From positions 124,001-188,000 of the forward strand of contig JAGCVI010000024.1 in NCBI GenBank assembly GCA_017962445.1: a DNA stretch of 64,000 nt, read 5' to 3'. The DNA comes from Bacteroidales bacterium. Its GTDB lineage: Bacteria > Bacteroidota > Bacteroidia > Bacteroidales > P3. Under the pieces are notes generated by a model, which searched no databases, was not told the origin of the DNA, and saw only the letters and a program-made list of their open reading frames with translations. Of this stretch, positions 1 through 8,423 are shown piece by piece (the stretch's first letter is position 1; each line of letters begins with the position of its first letter). The position numbers and the translations under genes were made by a program.

Positions 1-317
1 TGGGCGTCTGCATCGACACATGCCACACATTGGCAGCAGGTTATGACCTCTCGACCGAGATGGGCTACATGTTCTGCTTTGAGGAGTTCGACCGTCTGAT
101 TGGACAAAAGTACCTCAGAGCCATTCACCTCAACGACAGCAAGAAAAATGCAGGCAGCCACGTAGACCGCCACGAGGTGCTGGGCGAGGGATTCCTAGGC
201 AAGGCCTTCTTCACACGCTTCATGCACGACTCACGCTTCGACGACATACCCATAATCCTTGAGACACCCGACCCTACCCGATGGGCTGAAGAAATCAAAT
301 GGCTGCGAAGCCTGTAA
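1..317 (+). CDS. nfo: Endonuclease IV (AP endonuclease), 3' part
   Basis: The window opens inside this gene. The frame is open from base 3 and stops at 315-317, leaving the last 104 residues of a family that is usually about 280 long. Endonuclease IV cuts the backbone 5' of abasic sites in base excision repair, in the cytoplasm. The metal-ligand segments of the C-terminal half are all present in order: CIDTCH (Asp and His), AIHLND (His), VDRHE (Asp and His) and ILETP (Glu). The order and spacing match the TIM-barrel Nfo family, so the assignment is firm although the N-terminal half is outside the window. The next gene starts 63 bases later and is unrelated. Confidence 0.93.
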   Translation, partial: GVCIDTCHTLAAGYDLSTEMGYMFCFEEFDRLIGQKYLRAIHLNDSKKNAGSHVDRHEVLGEGFLGKAFFTRFMHDSRFDDIPIILETPDPTRWAEEIKWLRSL

Positions 318-380
318 AGTATAATGCAACAATAATTCATCTATATTGTCGTTATTTGTACGCGATTAATAAAAACCACG

Positions 381-1034
381 ATGAAAAAGTTGATGACCTT
401 AATGCTGATGGCTGCATTCGCAATGCCAGCCTTGGCACAGATAACACACACCTCGAAAGGTGACGTCGACGAAAACGCTGAGAAAATACTGAAGAAAGCT
501 TCGCAGAAAATCAATGCAGGAGCAGTATCGTTCTCGGTGACAATGATTAGCAAAGACCAGAACAAGAAAGAGACCGGCAAGATGAAAGCCGATGTGCTGT
601 ACAACAAAGGCAAATACCGCGTCGATTTCGACGAGAATGTCATCTACTGCGACGGCAACTCTACATGGCATTGGAACAAAGAGGTCGACGAGGTGGTAAT
701 CAACAAGATGAGCTCTTCGGAGGACGACCTGTTGAATCCGGCAAGCATTCTCGCCAACTATGGCAAAAACTTCAAGGCCAAGTTCATAAGACAAGAGAAA
801 GACGGCACTGCAATAATCGATATGACGCCCAAGAAATCGAAAAGCTACTACAAAATACGCCTGAAAATCAATGCCAACAGCGGAATCATCCAGAGCATGG
901 AGATGCACAACTACGACGGCTCGTGCGGCGAATACAAGGTTAGCAATTTCAAATCGGGAGTCAAGACAAGCGACAGTGACTTCACTTTTTCGAAGTCGAA
1001 CAATCCCAAAGTCGAAATAATTGACATGCGGTAA
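381..1034 (+). CDS. LolA-like outer-membrane lipoprotein carrier protein
   Basis: A 217-residue protein with a clear signal peptide (MKKLMTLMLMAAFAMPALA, cut before QIT). The mature part resembles the LolA-like fold of Bacteroidota: an early helix (ENAEKILKKASQKI), then strands such as FSVTMI, GKMKADVLYNKGKYRVDF and a Trp-containing DGNSTWHWNKE, and a late LKINANSGIIQSMEM strand. LolA proteins carry lipoproteins across the periplasm to the outer membrane; in this phylum several paralogues exist and individual roles are inferred. It is followed after 5 bases by a lipoprotein gene, so the two are probably cotranscribed. No strong ribosome-binding site is visible. Confidence 0.78.
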   Translation: MKKLMTLMLMAAFAMPALAQITHTSKGDVDENAEKILKKASQKINAGAVSFSVTMISKDQNKKETGKMKADVLYNKGKYRVDFDENVIYCDGNSTWHWNKEVDEVVINKMSSSEDDLLNPASILANYGKNFKAKFIRQEKDGTAIIDMTPKKSKSYYKIRLKINANSGIIQSMEMHNYDGSCGEYKVSNFKSGVKTSDSDFTFSKSNNPKVEIIDMR

Positions 1035-1039
1035 ACGAT

Positions 1040-1897
1040 ATGAAAAAGAACAACCTTATTTGTTTTTTTTTGCTGGCACTGATTGCCGGGGCATGCTCAA
1101 AACAGAATTGCTCACTGAGTTTCATTTCGTATAAATATAAAGAAGATCCTTTAGAGAAAACTACAGACACATTAGGCGTCAGATTCGACATTGATATAGA
1201 TCTCCCGAAAGCCAATTATCTCAACACTGACGAACAGACTGCTTTTAACAGGATAAAAGATACCATACTGGATTACATGCTTTATCCATACTACAGGGGC
1301 AAAAGCACAGAAGAGACTATCCGAGACTTCTGTGACAGCTTACGCAGTGAATTCCCCGATTATGAATCATTTTACAATTATATCATAAGTGAGGGATACA
1401 CATTAAAAGACTGGCAACCTGATTTTTGGTGGGAATATGAAGTAACCGTTGTCCCCTATACCGTAAGCGATGAACTGCTGTCGTTTCGCGGCAGAAAGAT
1501 TGAATACACAGGTGGGCCATCACAAGTTCAATATACCAAATATTTTGTTTTCGACAGAAAAACAGGTCATCTACTGACAGAAAAAGACATATTCAAGAGC
1601 GAGAACTACGATGCGACCTTTCATGAAGTTGCAAAAATGTTGCGGACCGAATTGAAAAGAATGTTGAAAAACCCCTCGGAGTTAGGATTAATGGAGGGTG
1701 TTGAGAAAGAGATAGACTGGAAACAAGTTATTCCAAACAGCTGTTTTGATGTGACACCCAAAGGGTTGGTATATTACTATGAACTATACGAAATCGGTCC
1801 TCGCTCTGTAGGCTGTCATGATGTCCAGCTGAAGAAATCAAAACTCAAGAAATACTTGAATAAAGAGTCGCCACTATACAAATACTGGTTCAGATAA
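1040..1897 (+). CDS. DUF3298-type lipoprotein
   Basis: A 285-residue protein starting with a lipoprotein signal whose lipobox ends AGAC (Cys19), so it is probably anchored in the envelope. The C-terminal half has the features of the DUF3298/RsiV-like domain: FVFDRKTGHLLTEKDIF followed by an acidic and aromatic stretch and the closing GPRSVGCHDVQL segment. In RsiV this fold binds lysozyme, but no such role can be claimed here. The stop codon TAA shares its last A with the ATG of tsaB, so translation of the two is probably coupled. The local sequence is AT-richer than the neighbouring tsaB gene. Confidence 0.72.
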   Translation: MKKNNLICFFLLALIAGACSKQNCSLSFISYKYKEDPLEKTTDTLGVRFDIDIDLPKANYLNTDEQTAFNRIKDTILDYMLYPYYRGKSTEETIRDFCDSLRSEFPDYESFYNYIISEGYTLKDWQPDFWWEYEVTVVPYTVSDELLSFRGRKIEYTGGPSQVQYTKYFVFDRKTGHLLTEKDIFKSENYDATFHEVAKMLRTELKRMLKNPSELGLMEGVEKEIDWKQVIPNSCFDVTPKGLVYYYELYEIGPRSVGCHDVQLKKSKLKKYLNKESPLYKYWFR

Positions 1898-2589
1898 TGA
1901 ATATCCTACTTTTAGAGACAGCAACACAAATATGTTCGGTTGCTCTTGAGCGCAACGGCAAGCTATTGACCGAGATACACAGCGATGAGCCCAACGCACA
2001 TTCTTCGCGGTTGTCAGTCTTCATCGAACAAATCTTCAAAGAGACAGGTTTGGCCATGAACACTCTCGATGCCGTCTGTGTGTCGTCAGGGCCAGGCTCA
2101 TACACAGGCCTGCGCATAGGCGTAAGCAGTGCCAAGGGAATATGCTATGCTCTTGGCAAACCATTGCTTGCAGTGCCTACAATGCAAAACATGGCGGCCT
2201 ACTACTTCCACCTGCACCCCGACTACAATGGACTTGTCTGCCCAATGATTGACGCACGGAGAATGGAATGCTACACAGCGATATACAGCCGCGATGGTGT
2301 TGTCAAGGAAACAACAGCCGAGGTCATTGAAGCCGGCATATACGACAACTGGCTGAATAAGTCGACCGTCACCTTTATCGGTGACGGAGCCGAGAAAACA
2401 CGGCAACTATTGAGCATCCATCCCAATGCATTGTACGATACAAGCTTCCAGATTTCGGCAGCAGGCATGGCCGAACTGGCTGAAGCCAAGGTGCAAAAAG
2501 GCGAATTTGAGGATGTGGCTTATTTCGAACCTTTCTATCTGAAAGATTTCGTCGCCAAGAAATCAGTTGTACATGGCCTTCATAAATAA
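1897..2589 (+). CDS. tsaB: tRNA threonylcarbamoyladenosine protein TsaB
   Basis: A 230-residue ASKHA-fold protein. It begins MNILLLETATQICSVAL and contains VSSGPGSYTGLRIGVSSAKG, both hallmarks of TsaB (YeaZ). TsaB works with TsaD and TsaE to transfer the threonylcarbamoyl group to A37 of ANN-decoding tRNAs; TsaB itself is a non-catalytic scaffold. Length matches the family. The start ATG overlaps the preceding stop by one base (TAATG). None of the partner genes tsaC, tsaD or tsaE lies in this window. Confidence 0.95.
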   Translation: MNILLLETATQICSVALERNGKLLTEIHSDEPNAHSSRLSVFIEQIFKETGLAMNTLDAVCVSSGPGSYTGLRIGVSSAKGICYALGKPLLAVPTMQNMAAYYFHLHPDYNGLVCPMIDARRMECYTAIYSRDGVVKETTAEVIEAGIYDNWLNKSTVTFIGDGAEKTRQLLSIHPNALYDTSFQISAAGMAELAEAKVQKGEFEDVAYFEPFYLKDFVAKKSVVHGLHK

Positions 2590-2595
2590 ACAGAC

Positions 2596-3675
2596 ATGCT
2601 GCGCTACATAGGGAAAAGGCTTTTTTACGGATTCCTCGTCATACTTGGCGTGGTGACACTGGTCTTTTTCCTGTTCAACATACTGCCTGGCGACCCTGCA
2701 AGAATGATGTTGGGACAACGTGCAGATGCAGAGAGTATTGAGATAATCAATCGCGATCTCGGACGCGACCGACCCGTTGGGCAACAATTCGTTTCCTACC
2801 TCAACGACCTTTCTCCCATATCGTTCCATAACAATTCCGATGCCGACAGCTACTACTATCTCGACCCTGAAAAATACGAGCCCTACGGCACAATACTGAA
2901 AGTAGGCACAACTTCTGTCGTTGTCAAAGCCCCATATCTGAGGCGATCCTACCAGACAAAACGCAAGGTGTCGGATGTCATACTGACGGCATTTCCTCAA
3001 ACAGCAATACTAGCACTTACGGCAATGACCTTCGCATTCATGTTGGGTGTGCTACTCGGGGTTCTCTCCGCCCTTTACAAAGATTCATGGATAGACAAGC
3101 TGACACTATTCCTTTCCACACTCGGCATGTCACTGCCTTCATTCTTCGCAGCGATACTGATAGCATGGTTCTTCGCTTTTGTACTTGCCGACATTACGCA
3201 TCTAAACATGTTCGGGAACCTATACACCGTCGACGACTATGGATGTGGCGAATATATTGATATCAAGAATCTCATCCTGCCCGCTCTAACATTGGGAATC
3301 AGACCATTGGCCGTACTCATTGAGCTAACCAAGAACTCGATGCTCGAAGCCCTTTCGCAGGACTACATCCGTACAGCACGTGCAAAAGGAATGCCATACA
3401 GGAGACTCGTTTTCCGTCATGCCCTACGCAACGCACTGAACCCCATAGTCACTTCAGCATCAGGCTGGCTGGCTGGGCTAATGGCCGGAGCAGTCTTTGT
3501 GGAATATGTCTTCGACTGGAAAGGCATGGGTGTGGTGATTGTCGACGGCCTTGAAAAATACGACTTTCCTGTTGTAATGGGAGCCATCTTGTTTGTATGC
3601 ATCCTACTGGTTATCATTAACATCATTGTAGATATTCTATACGGCATACTCGACCCGAGAGTGCGTCTGAAATAA
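2596..3675 (+). CDS. ABC transporter permease, DppB/OppB type
   Basis: A 359-residue inner-membrane protein of the peptide/nickel importer permease family. It opens with RLFYGFLVILGVVTLVFFLFN and the family GDPA motif, and carries the ATPase-docking EAA loop (DYIRTARAKGMPYRRLVFRHALRNALNP split across residues about 255-285). About five to six membrane segments are visible, with a longer first periplasmic loop (roughly residues 55-130) than in the approximately 310-340 residue classic members. The expected partners (DppC, DppD/F, a solute-binding protein) are not next to it; the gene downstream is an exporter, not a partner. Substrate unknown. Confidence 0.85.
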   Translation: MLRYIGKRLFYGFLVILGVVTLVFFLFNILPGDPARMMLGQRADAESIEIINRDLGRDRPVGQQFVSYLNDLSPISFHNNSDADSYYYLDPEKYEPYGTILKVGTTSVVVKAPYLRRSYQTKRKVSDVILTAFPQTAILALTAMTFAFMLGVLLGVLSALYKDSWIDKLTLFLSTLGMSLPSFFAAILIAWFFAFVLADITHLNMFGNLYTVDDYGCGEYIDIKNLILPALTLGIRPLAVLIELTKNSMLEALSQDYIRTARAKGMPYRRLVFRHALRNALNPIVTSASGWLAGLMAGAVFVEYVFDWKGMGVVIVDGLEKYDFPVVMGAILFVCILLVIINIIVDILYGILDPRVRLK

Positions 3676-3687
3676 TATAACAAACTG

Positions 3688-5496
3688 ATGGGAAACGACA
3701 ATTCAAAAATGGGCATTGGTGGTCTGCTCAAGAAACTGACACCGTTCGTGCTGCCTTACCGATGGCTGCTTATAGCAACCCTGACACTTACGTTCCTCGG
3801 GGCCACGATGTCGCAAGTCAACGCCATAGTGTTAGACCGTGCCGTTGACTCCATCAACAGCCTGTTGCACAACGGCAGCTTCGCATGGGGGAAAGCAGCC
3901 AGATTGTTGCTTATCGTAAGCGTTGTGTTGCTTGGCAAGGAAGTGTTGGCTGCCATCATCACTTTCGGACAACGTCTTTTTGGTGAGAAGATACGCATCA
4001 ATGTAAGTCGGGATTTGTCGCTGCGTGTTGTCGACCGCATGTTGAGTTTCCGCATGGCCTTTTTCAGTGCCGACGGCAACGAGCCAGGAAAGCTGCAGAC
4101 ACGCATCGACCGCGGAGTGATGAGCCTCAGCAATACCGTCAAGAATTTCTTCATCGACATACTGCCACTATTTACCAGTGCTATTCTTGCATTGGTGCTG
4201 ATGTTCGCCGCCAATGTCTACGTTGGATTAGTGGCTATGGCGATTATTCCTGTCTATTTCTTCATTACTGCACGTCAAGGAAAACGCATGAAAGGATGGC
4301 GCCGCAATGTCTTCGGCACCCATCAGGCGTTGAACAACGGCATAATGAACATCATAGAGAGCATCGGCGTCATCAAGTCGTTCAACCGCGAAGGAGTTGA
4401 AGCTGCACGACAGGCCGCCATTCAGGAGCAGTCGACCGACCAACAGATGAAGACACGCCGCATATCGTTCCTGTTCGAAGGCCTGAAGAGCTTTGTAGAA
4501 CAGATTGGCACAGTGCTGATTATTATTCTCACCGCTTATCTTGTTCTAACCGACTACCCAGGAATGACCATAGGTAAGATTATGTACCACGTGCTGCTTT
4601 TCAACAATGTCAGTGCACCGATACGGCAGCTACACCGCATCTATGATGACCTGAACGACGCACTGATTTACGCCGAAGGATTCTTCGGCATCCTAGAGGC
4701 CGAAGAAGAGGTGGAAGAGAGTGGCAAATACAAGCCTGACACAGTGAGAGGCGATTTCAAACTGAGAAATGTTGAATTCACCTATCCCAGCGGCACTCAC
4801 GCCATCCGCGACCTTACGATGGACATACGTGCCGGCGAGACAACAGCGCTGGTGGGACTGAGCGGAGCTGGCAAAAGTACCATTGTAAACCTTTTGGACA
4901 AATTCTACACGCCTGACAGCGGCACCATTACACTCGACGGAATACCGCTGTCCGACTGGGACACGACGGCGTTGCGCGACAACATAGGCCTTGTATTACA
5001 GAAGAACCACATCTTCAGCGGCAGCATTGAAGAGAATATCCGCTACGGCAAACCCAATGCCACACACGAAGAGGTTGAGTATGCTGCACGACAAGCGTAC
5101 ATCTACGACCAGATTGTTGCACTGCCTGACGGATTCCAATCACAAGCTCTTCAACTGAGCGGAGGACAACAGCAGCGCATCGCCATCGCACGTATGTTCC
5201 TTAAAAACCCGCCAATCATCTTCCTTGACGAGCCAACGGCAAGCCTCGATGCCATTGCTACTGAGCAAATAAAAGCCAGCATCGACAACATCAAGAAAGG
5301 TCGGACCGTCATTGTTATATCACATAATATTGGCCAAATTATCGATTCCGACAACATCTACGTTCTAGACACAGGACATGTGGAACAATGTGGAACGCCT
5401 AAAGAGGTTTACAGTCAAGGCGGACTGTACAAAGACATCTTCGATGCAAGTGCACGCAGCATGAATGTAGACAAGATAGCAGAGACAATGGATTAG
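3688..5496 (+). CDS. ABC exporter, fused membrane and ATPase domains (MsbA-like)
   Basis: A 602-residue half-transporter. The N-terminal 320 residues form six membrane helices of the type I exporter fold, and the C-terminal ATPase has Walker A GLSGAGKST, a Q-loop in GLVLQKNHIF, signature LSGGQQQR, Walker B IIFLDEPT and switch His in VISHN. Such proteins act as dimers to export lipids, peptides or drugs; the MsbA-like layout makes a lipid substrate possible but the sequence does not decide it. It follows the permease gene by 12 bases and ends 134 bases before the kinase operon. Confidence 0.9.
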   Translation: MGNDNSKMGIGGLLKKLTPFVLPYRWLLIATLTLTFLGATMSQVNAIVLDRAVDSINSLLHNGSFAWGKAARLLLIVSVVLLGKEVLAAIITFGQRLFGEKIRINVSRDLSLRVVDRMLSFRMAFFSADGNEPGKLQTRIDRGVMSLSNTVKNFFIDILPLFTSAILALVLMFAANVYVGLVAMAIIPVYFFITARQGKRMKGWRRNVFGTHQALNNGIMNIIESIGVIKSFNREGVEAARQAAIQEQSTDQQMKTRRISFLFEGLKSFVEQIGTVLIIILTAYLVLTDYPGMTIGKIMYHVLLFNNVSAPIRQLHRIYDDLNDALIYAEGFFGILEAEEEVEESGKYKPDTVRGDFKLRNVEFTYPSGTHAIRDLTMDIRAGETTALVGLSGAGKSTIVNLLDKFYTPDSGTITLDGIPLSDWDTTALRDNIGLVLQKNHIFSGSIEENIRYGKPNATHEEVEYAARQAYIYDQIVALPDGFQSQALQLSGGQQQRIAIARMFLKNPPIIFLDEPTASLDAIATEQIKASIDNIKKGRTVIVISHNIGQIIDSDNIYVLDTGHVEQCGTPKEVYSQGGLYKDIFDASARSMNVDKIAETMD

Positions 5497-5532
5497 TCAT
5501 GTGAGGCGCCTGATTATCAAAAATCACACTGT

Positions 5533-5566
5533 TTTGTGCTTATTTCCAAAAATACTTGTAAATTTG
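5533..5566 (+). promoter_or_regulatory. Bacteroidota-type promoter for the kinase operon
   Basis: A -33-like TTTG at 5533-5536 and a -7 box TAAATTTG at 5559-5566 are 26 bases apart start to start, fitting the Bacteroidota consensus TTTG / TAnnTTTG. The predicted transcript would start near 5573, about 58 bases before the kinase ATG. The -7 box lies inside a near-perfect palindrome CTTGTAAATTTGCAAG (5555-5570), so a regulator could bind over it. Confidence 0.6.
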
Positions 5567-5583
5567 CAAGAGTTTACTAAAAC

Positions 5584-5602
5584 GAAGAATTTGCGATTCT
5601 TC
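5584..5602 (+). promoter_or_regulatory. Inverted repeat in the leader of the kinase operon
   Basis: GAAGAAT (5584-5590) and ATTCTTC (5596-5602) are perfect 7-base inverted repeats around TTGCG, placed between the promoter and the start codon at 5631. It could be an operator or a leader hairpin. There is no U-run after it, so it does not look like a terminator. Confidence 0.4.
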
Positions 5603-5630
5603 CATATATAAATTTAAAATACAATACTTT

Positions 5631-7466
5631 ATGCAAGACAACAATATGTCGTCTGTCAGACATTTGAGTCCCGGTACCACGTTGAACAACGGGAAATATA
5701 CAATTGAGAAAAAGATAGGTGAAGGCGGCTTTGGCATTACCTATCGCGCAATACAATCCGGTCTTGGCAGAATTGTGTGCATCAAGGAATATTTCCTTTC
5801 TGGCTATTGCATGCGCAACACCAACATGAAAACAATAACGTTACAGGGTGTTGACGATGAAATGTTCATGAAATACCGCAAAGCTTTCGTCAAAGAAGCT
5901 CAGCTCCTAGCCGGCCTAAGGCATCCAGGCATTGTTGAGGTTATTGACATCTTTGACGAGAACAACACATCATACATGGTGATGCCTTTCGTAGAAGGAA
6001 ACACACTACAAAGTATTGTCGAGAAAAACGGTCCGCTACAATACCCTGAGGCTGTCAACTATATAGCGCAAGTGGCTGATGCCGTGGGATACATACACGA
6101 ACGGAACATCCTGCACCGCGACATCAAGCCCGAAAACATCATTATCACTGGCGAACACCGTGCAATACTCATCGATTTCGGATCGGCACGTGAGTTTGTA
6201 AACGACAAGACTCAAGCTCAGACCTCTATTCTAACACACGGCTACGCACCCACCGAACAATATTCCAAAACCAGCCGTAAAGGCTCGTACACCGACATAT
6301 ATGCCCTTGGAGCCACACTCTATTTCGTCCTTACTGGAAAAGTGCCCATGGACGCAGCTGCACGTATGACCGATGAAATGCCTGCACCTAAGCAATTCAA
6401 TCCGTCAATTCCCGACGAGGCCAACCGCACCATCATGAAAGCCATGCAGATGAAAGCTGCAGACAGGCACCAGTCAATGAGCGAATTCATGGATGATTTG
6501 CGTAACATCAAACCCTCTACAGCAACCAGAGCTACAAAAATAAAGGGCGCATCCTCTGGATCATCGCAAAAAACCATGATGCAACCACAGGAATCCAAGA
6601 AAAGCCATGCCGGAATGATTATCGCAATATGTGCCGGCGCGGCGGTACTGATAGGATTGATAGTGTTCTTGCTGCTACAAAACGGTGGAGGCTCTTCATC
6701 TGGACATCACAAGAAGAAAGCAAAAACCGAGCAGGATGATACTATAAAAGGCGAAAACAAATCCGAAGACACAGACAACACCGTTGAATTGATAGCCCAG
6801 AGTGAAAGACCCTATTTCTCATTGGGCGATTATGAGAGAGTTGAATTTGCACCCGGAAATCTGCAATATCAACCATCGTCAGGGAAATGGCGTTTTGCAC
6901 CATACCAGTACTCCTATATTGGCTATGACAACCAATACATCTCCGACTCATACAGCGGCTGGATAGACCTTTTCGGATGGGGAACAGGCAGCAATCCGAC
7001 AAGAAACACCAATAATGATTATGGAGACTACGAATATTTCGACGACTGGGGTTCCGAAGGCATCGGCGGCGACTGGAGAACACCCTCAAAGGATGAGTGG
7101 AACTATCTGTTCAACCGACGCGACAACGCAAGCCAGAAATGGTGGTATGCCACTGTCAACGGCGTTGCCGGTGTGATAATCCTGCCCGACAACTGGTCGC
7201 TGGACGGTTATAATTACAGATATTCATCCTACGACTTGACAAACTGGAACAATATGGAACATTCCGGTGCTATATTCCTGCCTGCAGCAGGATGGCGAAA
7301 AGTCACTAGTATGAATAGTGTCGGAACTGACGGCGACTACTGGAGTTCTACAAAACATAGCAGCGGTAGAGCGTACAACCTCGATTTCAACAGCAGAGGA
7401 GTAACGGCAAGCGACAACAGTCCCGCGACACACGCTTTTGCTGTACGTCTAATACGCAGCATTTAA
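5631..7466 (+). CDS. Membrane-anchored Ser/Thr protein kinase with FISUMP-like C-terminal domain
   Basis: A 611-residue eukaryotic-type kinase. The catalytic domain (residues about 20-292) has the glycine loop GEGGFG (30-35), ATP lysine in CIKEYF (Lys52), catalytic HRDIKPEN (Asp164), DFG (182-184) and the activation segment GYAPTEQY. A low-complexity linker leads to one membrane helix (about 328-350). The C-terminal part (about 385-611) looks like the Fibrobacter succinogenes major paralogous domain: EFAPGNLQY, GWGTG, WRTPSKDEW, AAGWR, GDYWSST and a final AFAVRLIR. That domain is normally exported, so kinase inside and sensor outside is the simplest topology. It heads an operon with an L,D-transpeptidase and a second kinase. 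An alternative start is Met6 (5646). Confidence 0.9.
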   Translation: MQDNNMSSVRHLSPGTTLNNGKYTIEKKIGEGGFGITYRAIQSGLGRIVCIKEYFLSGYCMRNTNMKTITLQGVDDEMFMKYRKAFVKEAQLLAGLRHPGIVEVIDIFDENNTSYMVMPFVEGNTLQSIVEKNGPLQYPEAVNYIAQVADAVGYIHERNILHRDIKPENIIITGEHRAILIDFGSAREFVNDKTQAQTSILTHGYAPTEQYSKTSRKGSYTDIYALGATLYFVLTGKVPMDAAARMTDEMPAPKQFNPSIPDEANRTIMKAMQMKAADRHQSMSEFMDDLRNIKPSTATRATKIKGASSGSSQKTMMQPQESKKSHAGMIIAICAGAAVLIGLIVFLLLQNGGGSSSGHHKKKAKTEQDDTIKGENKSEDTDNTVELIAQSERPYFSLGDYERVEFAPGNLQYQPSSGKWRFAPYQYSYIGYDNQYISDSYSGWIDLFGWGTGSNPTRNTNNDYGDYEYFDDWGSEGIGGDWRTPSKDEWNYLFNRRDNASQKWWYATVNGVAGVIILPDNWSLDGYNYRYSSYDLTNWNNMEHSGAIFLPAAGWRKVTSMNSVGTDGDYWSSTKHSSGRAYNLDFNSRGVTASDNSPATHAFAVRLIRSI

Positions 7467-7481
7467 CAAGAAACCGCCAAC

Positions 7482-8423
7482 ATGATGAATATAGACGGCA
7501 AAAAAAAGAAAAAAATCATACTGTTCGGGCTAACGGCTCTTGCAATTATCATTGTTGTACCCGTTATCCTGGCATTAACTTTGAAAGAAAAGAATATAGA
7601 AGACTCTGTAGCCGAAGAAGACCAAAACAACATGACTATTTCGATGTCCAAGGTGCCGGATAATATAATAGACTCGTTAGTCATGCTGTATGACACACTT
7701 ATTGGCGACAGCAAGCAAATAATTATTGTCTTCAACGACAAAGCATCATTCATTTCCTCACATCTGAAGGCATTCGAACTAAGCGACAGCGGATGGGTGG
7801 CTGTAGACAGTCTCGACTTCCCTGCAAATATCGGTGCTGGAGGGTTCGCTCAATACGGCAAGAAAAGAGAGGGTGACAGGAAAAGTCCTACCGGATTGTA
7901 TACAATAAGACAGTATTTCAGTAAGTTTCCTAATTACGAGGCAAAACTTGAGAAGATTAATGTGACAAAAAACACTATTTGGGTCGATGACTTGAAGGAT
8001 TCTCTATACAATTCGCTATATGAGCAGGGCAAAATCCGTAAGAATGGAGAGAAACTCCTTCGTCAAGATGCCTTGTACGACTACGTGATGGTAATAGACT
8101 ACAACACCGAACGCATCCCTGGCTTGGGAAGTGCCATATTCCTTCACTGTTGGAGAGGTCCGGGAAAACCGACTCTTGGCTGCGTCGCCGTTGAAAAGAA
8201 AAACATTCTGAAACTTATGAGCTGGATTGATGCAAACAAGCATCCTATAATTATCATGGGTTCGCTTGAAAAAGGTGCAATCTTCAACATCGGCATAGGC
8301 GAGACTAAAACCGTCAAAGAAAATAAAGAAGAAATCAAAACCGATAATAGCATTAAAGAAGAAACTGAAACAGACGAAGGGAAAAAGACAGAAACAAAAA
8401 CAGAAGAAAACAATTTAGAATAA
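7482..8423 (+). CDS. Membrane-anchored L,D-transpeptidase family protein (YkuD-like)
   Basis: A 313-residue protein with one N-terminal membrane helix (about 11-33) after a lysine-rich start, placing the rest outside the cytoplasm. The core has KREGDRKSPTGLYTI, typical of YkuD enzymes, and the catalytic segment runs from His222 (IFLHC) to Cys234 in TLGC. The family cysteine motif is more often SHGC, so this belongs to the more divergent T-x-G-C branch. These enzymes make 3-3 peptidoglycan cross-links or attach proteins to peptidoglycan. The last 40 residues are Lys/Glu/Thr-rich and likely unstructured. Its stop shares one base with the next ATG (TAATG), and it lies between two kinase genes. 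Confidence 0.82.
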   Translation: MMNIDGKKKKKIILFGLTALAIIIVVPVILALTLKEKNIEDSVAEEDQNNMTISMSKVPDNIIDSLVMLYDTLIGDSKQIIIVFNDKASFISSHLKAFELSDSGWVAVDSLDFPANIGAGGFAQYGKKREGDRKSPTGLYTIRQYFSKFPNYEAKLEKINVTKNTIWVDDLKDSLYNSLYEQGKIRKNGEKLLRQDALYDYVMVIDYNTERIPGLGSAIFLHCWRGPGKPTLGCVAVEKKNILKLMSWIDANKHPIIIMGSLEKGAIFNIGIGETKTVKENKEEIKTDNSIKEETETDEGKKTETKTEENNLE

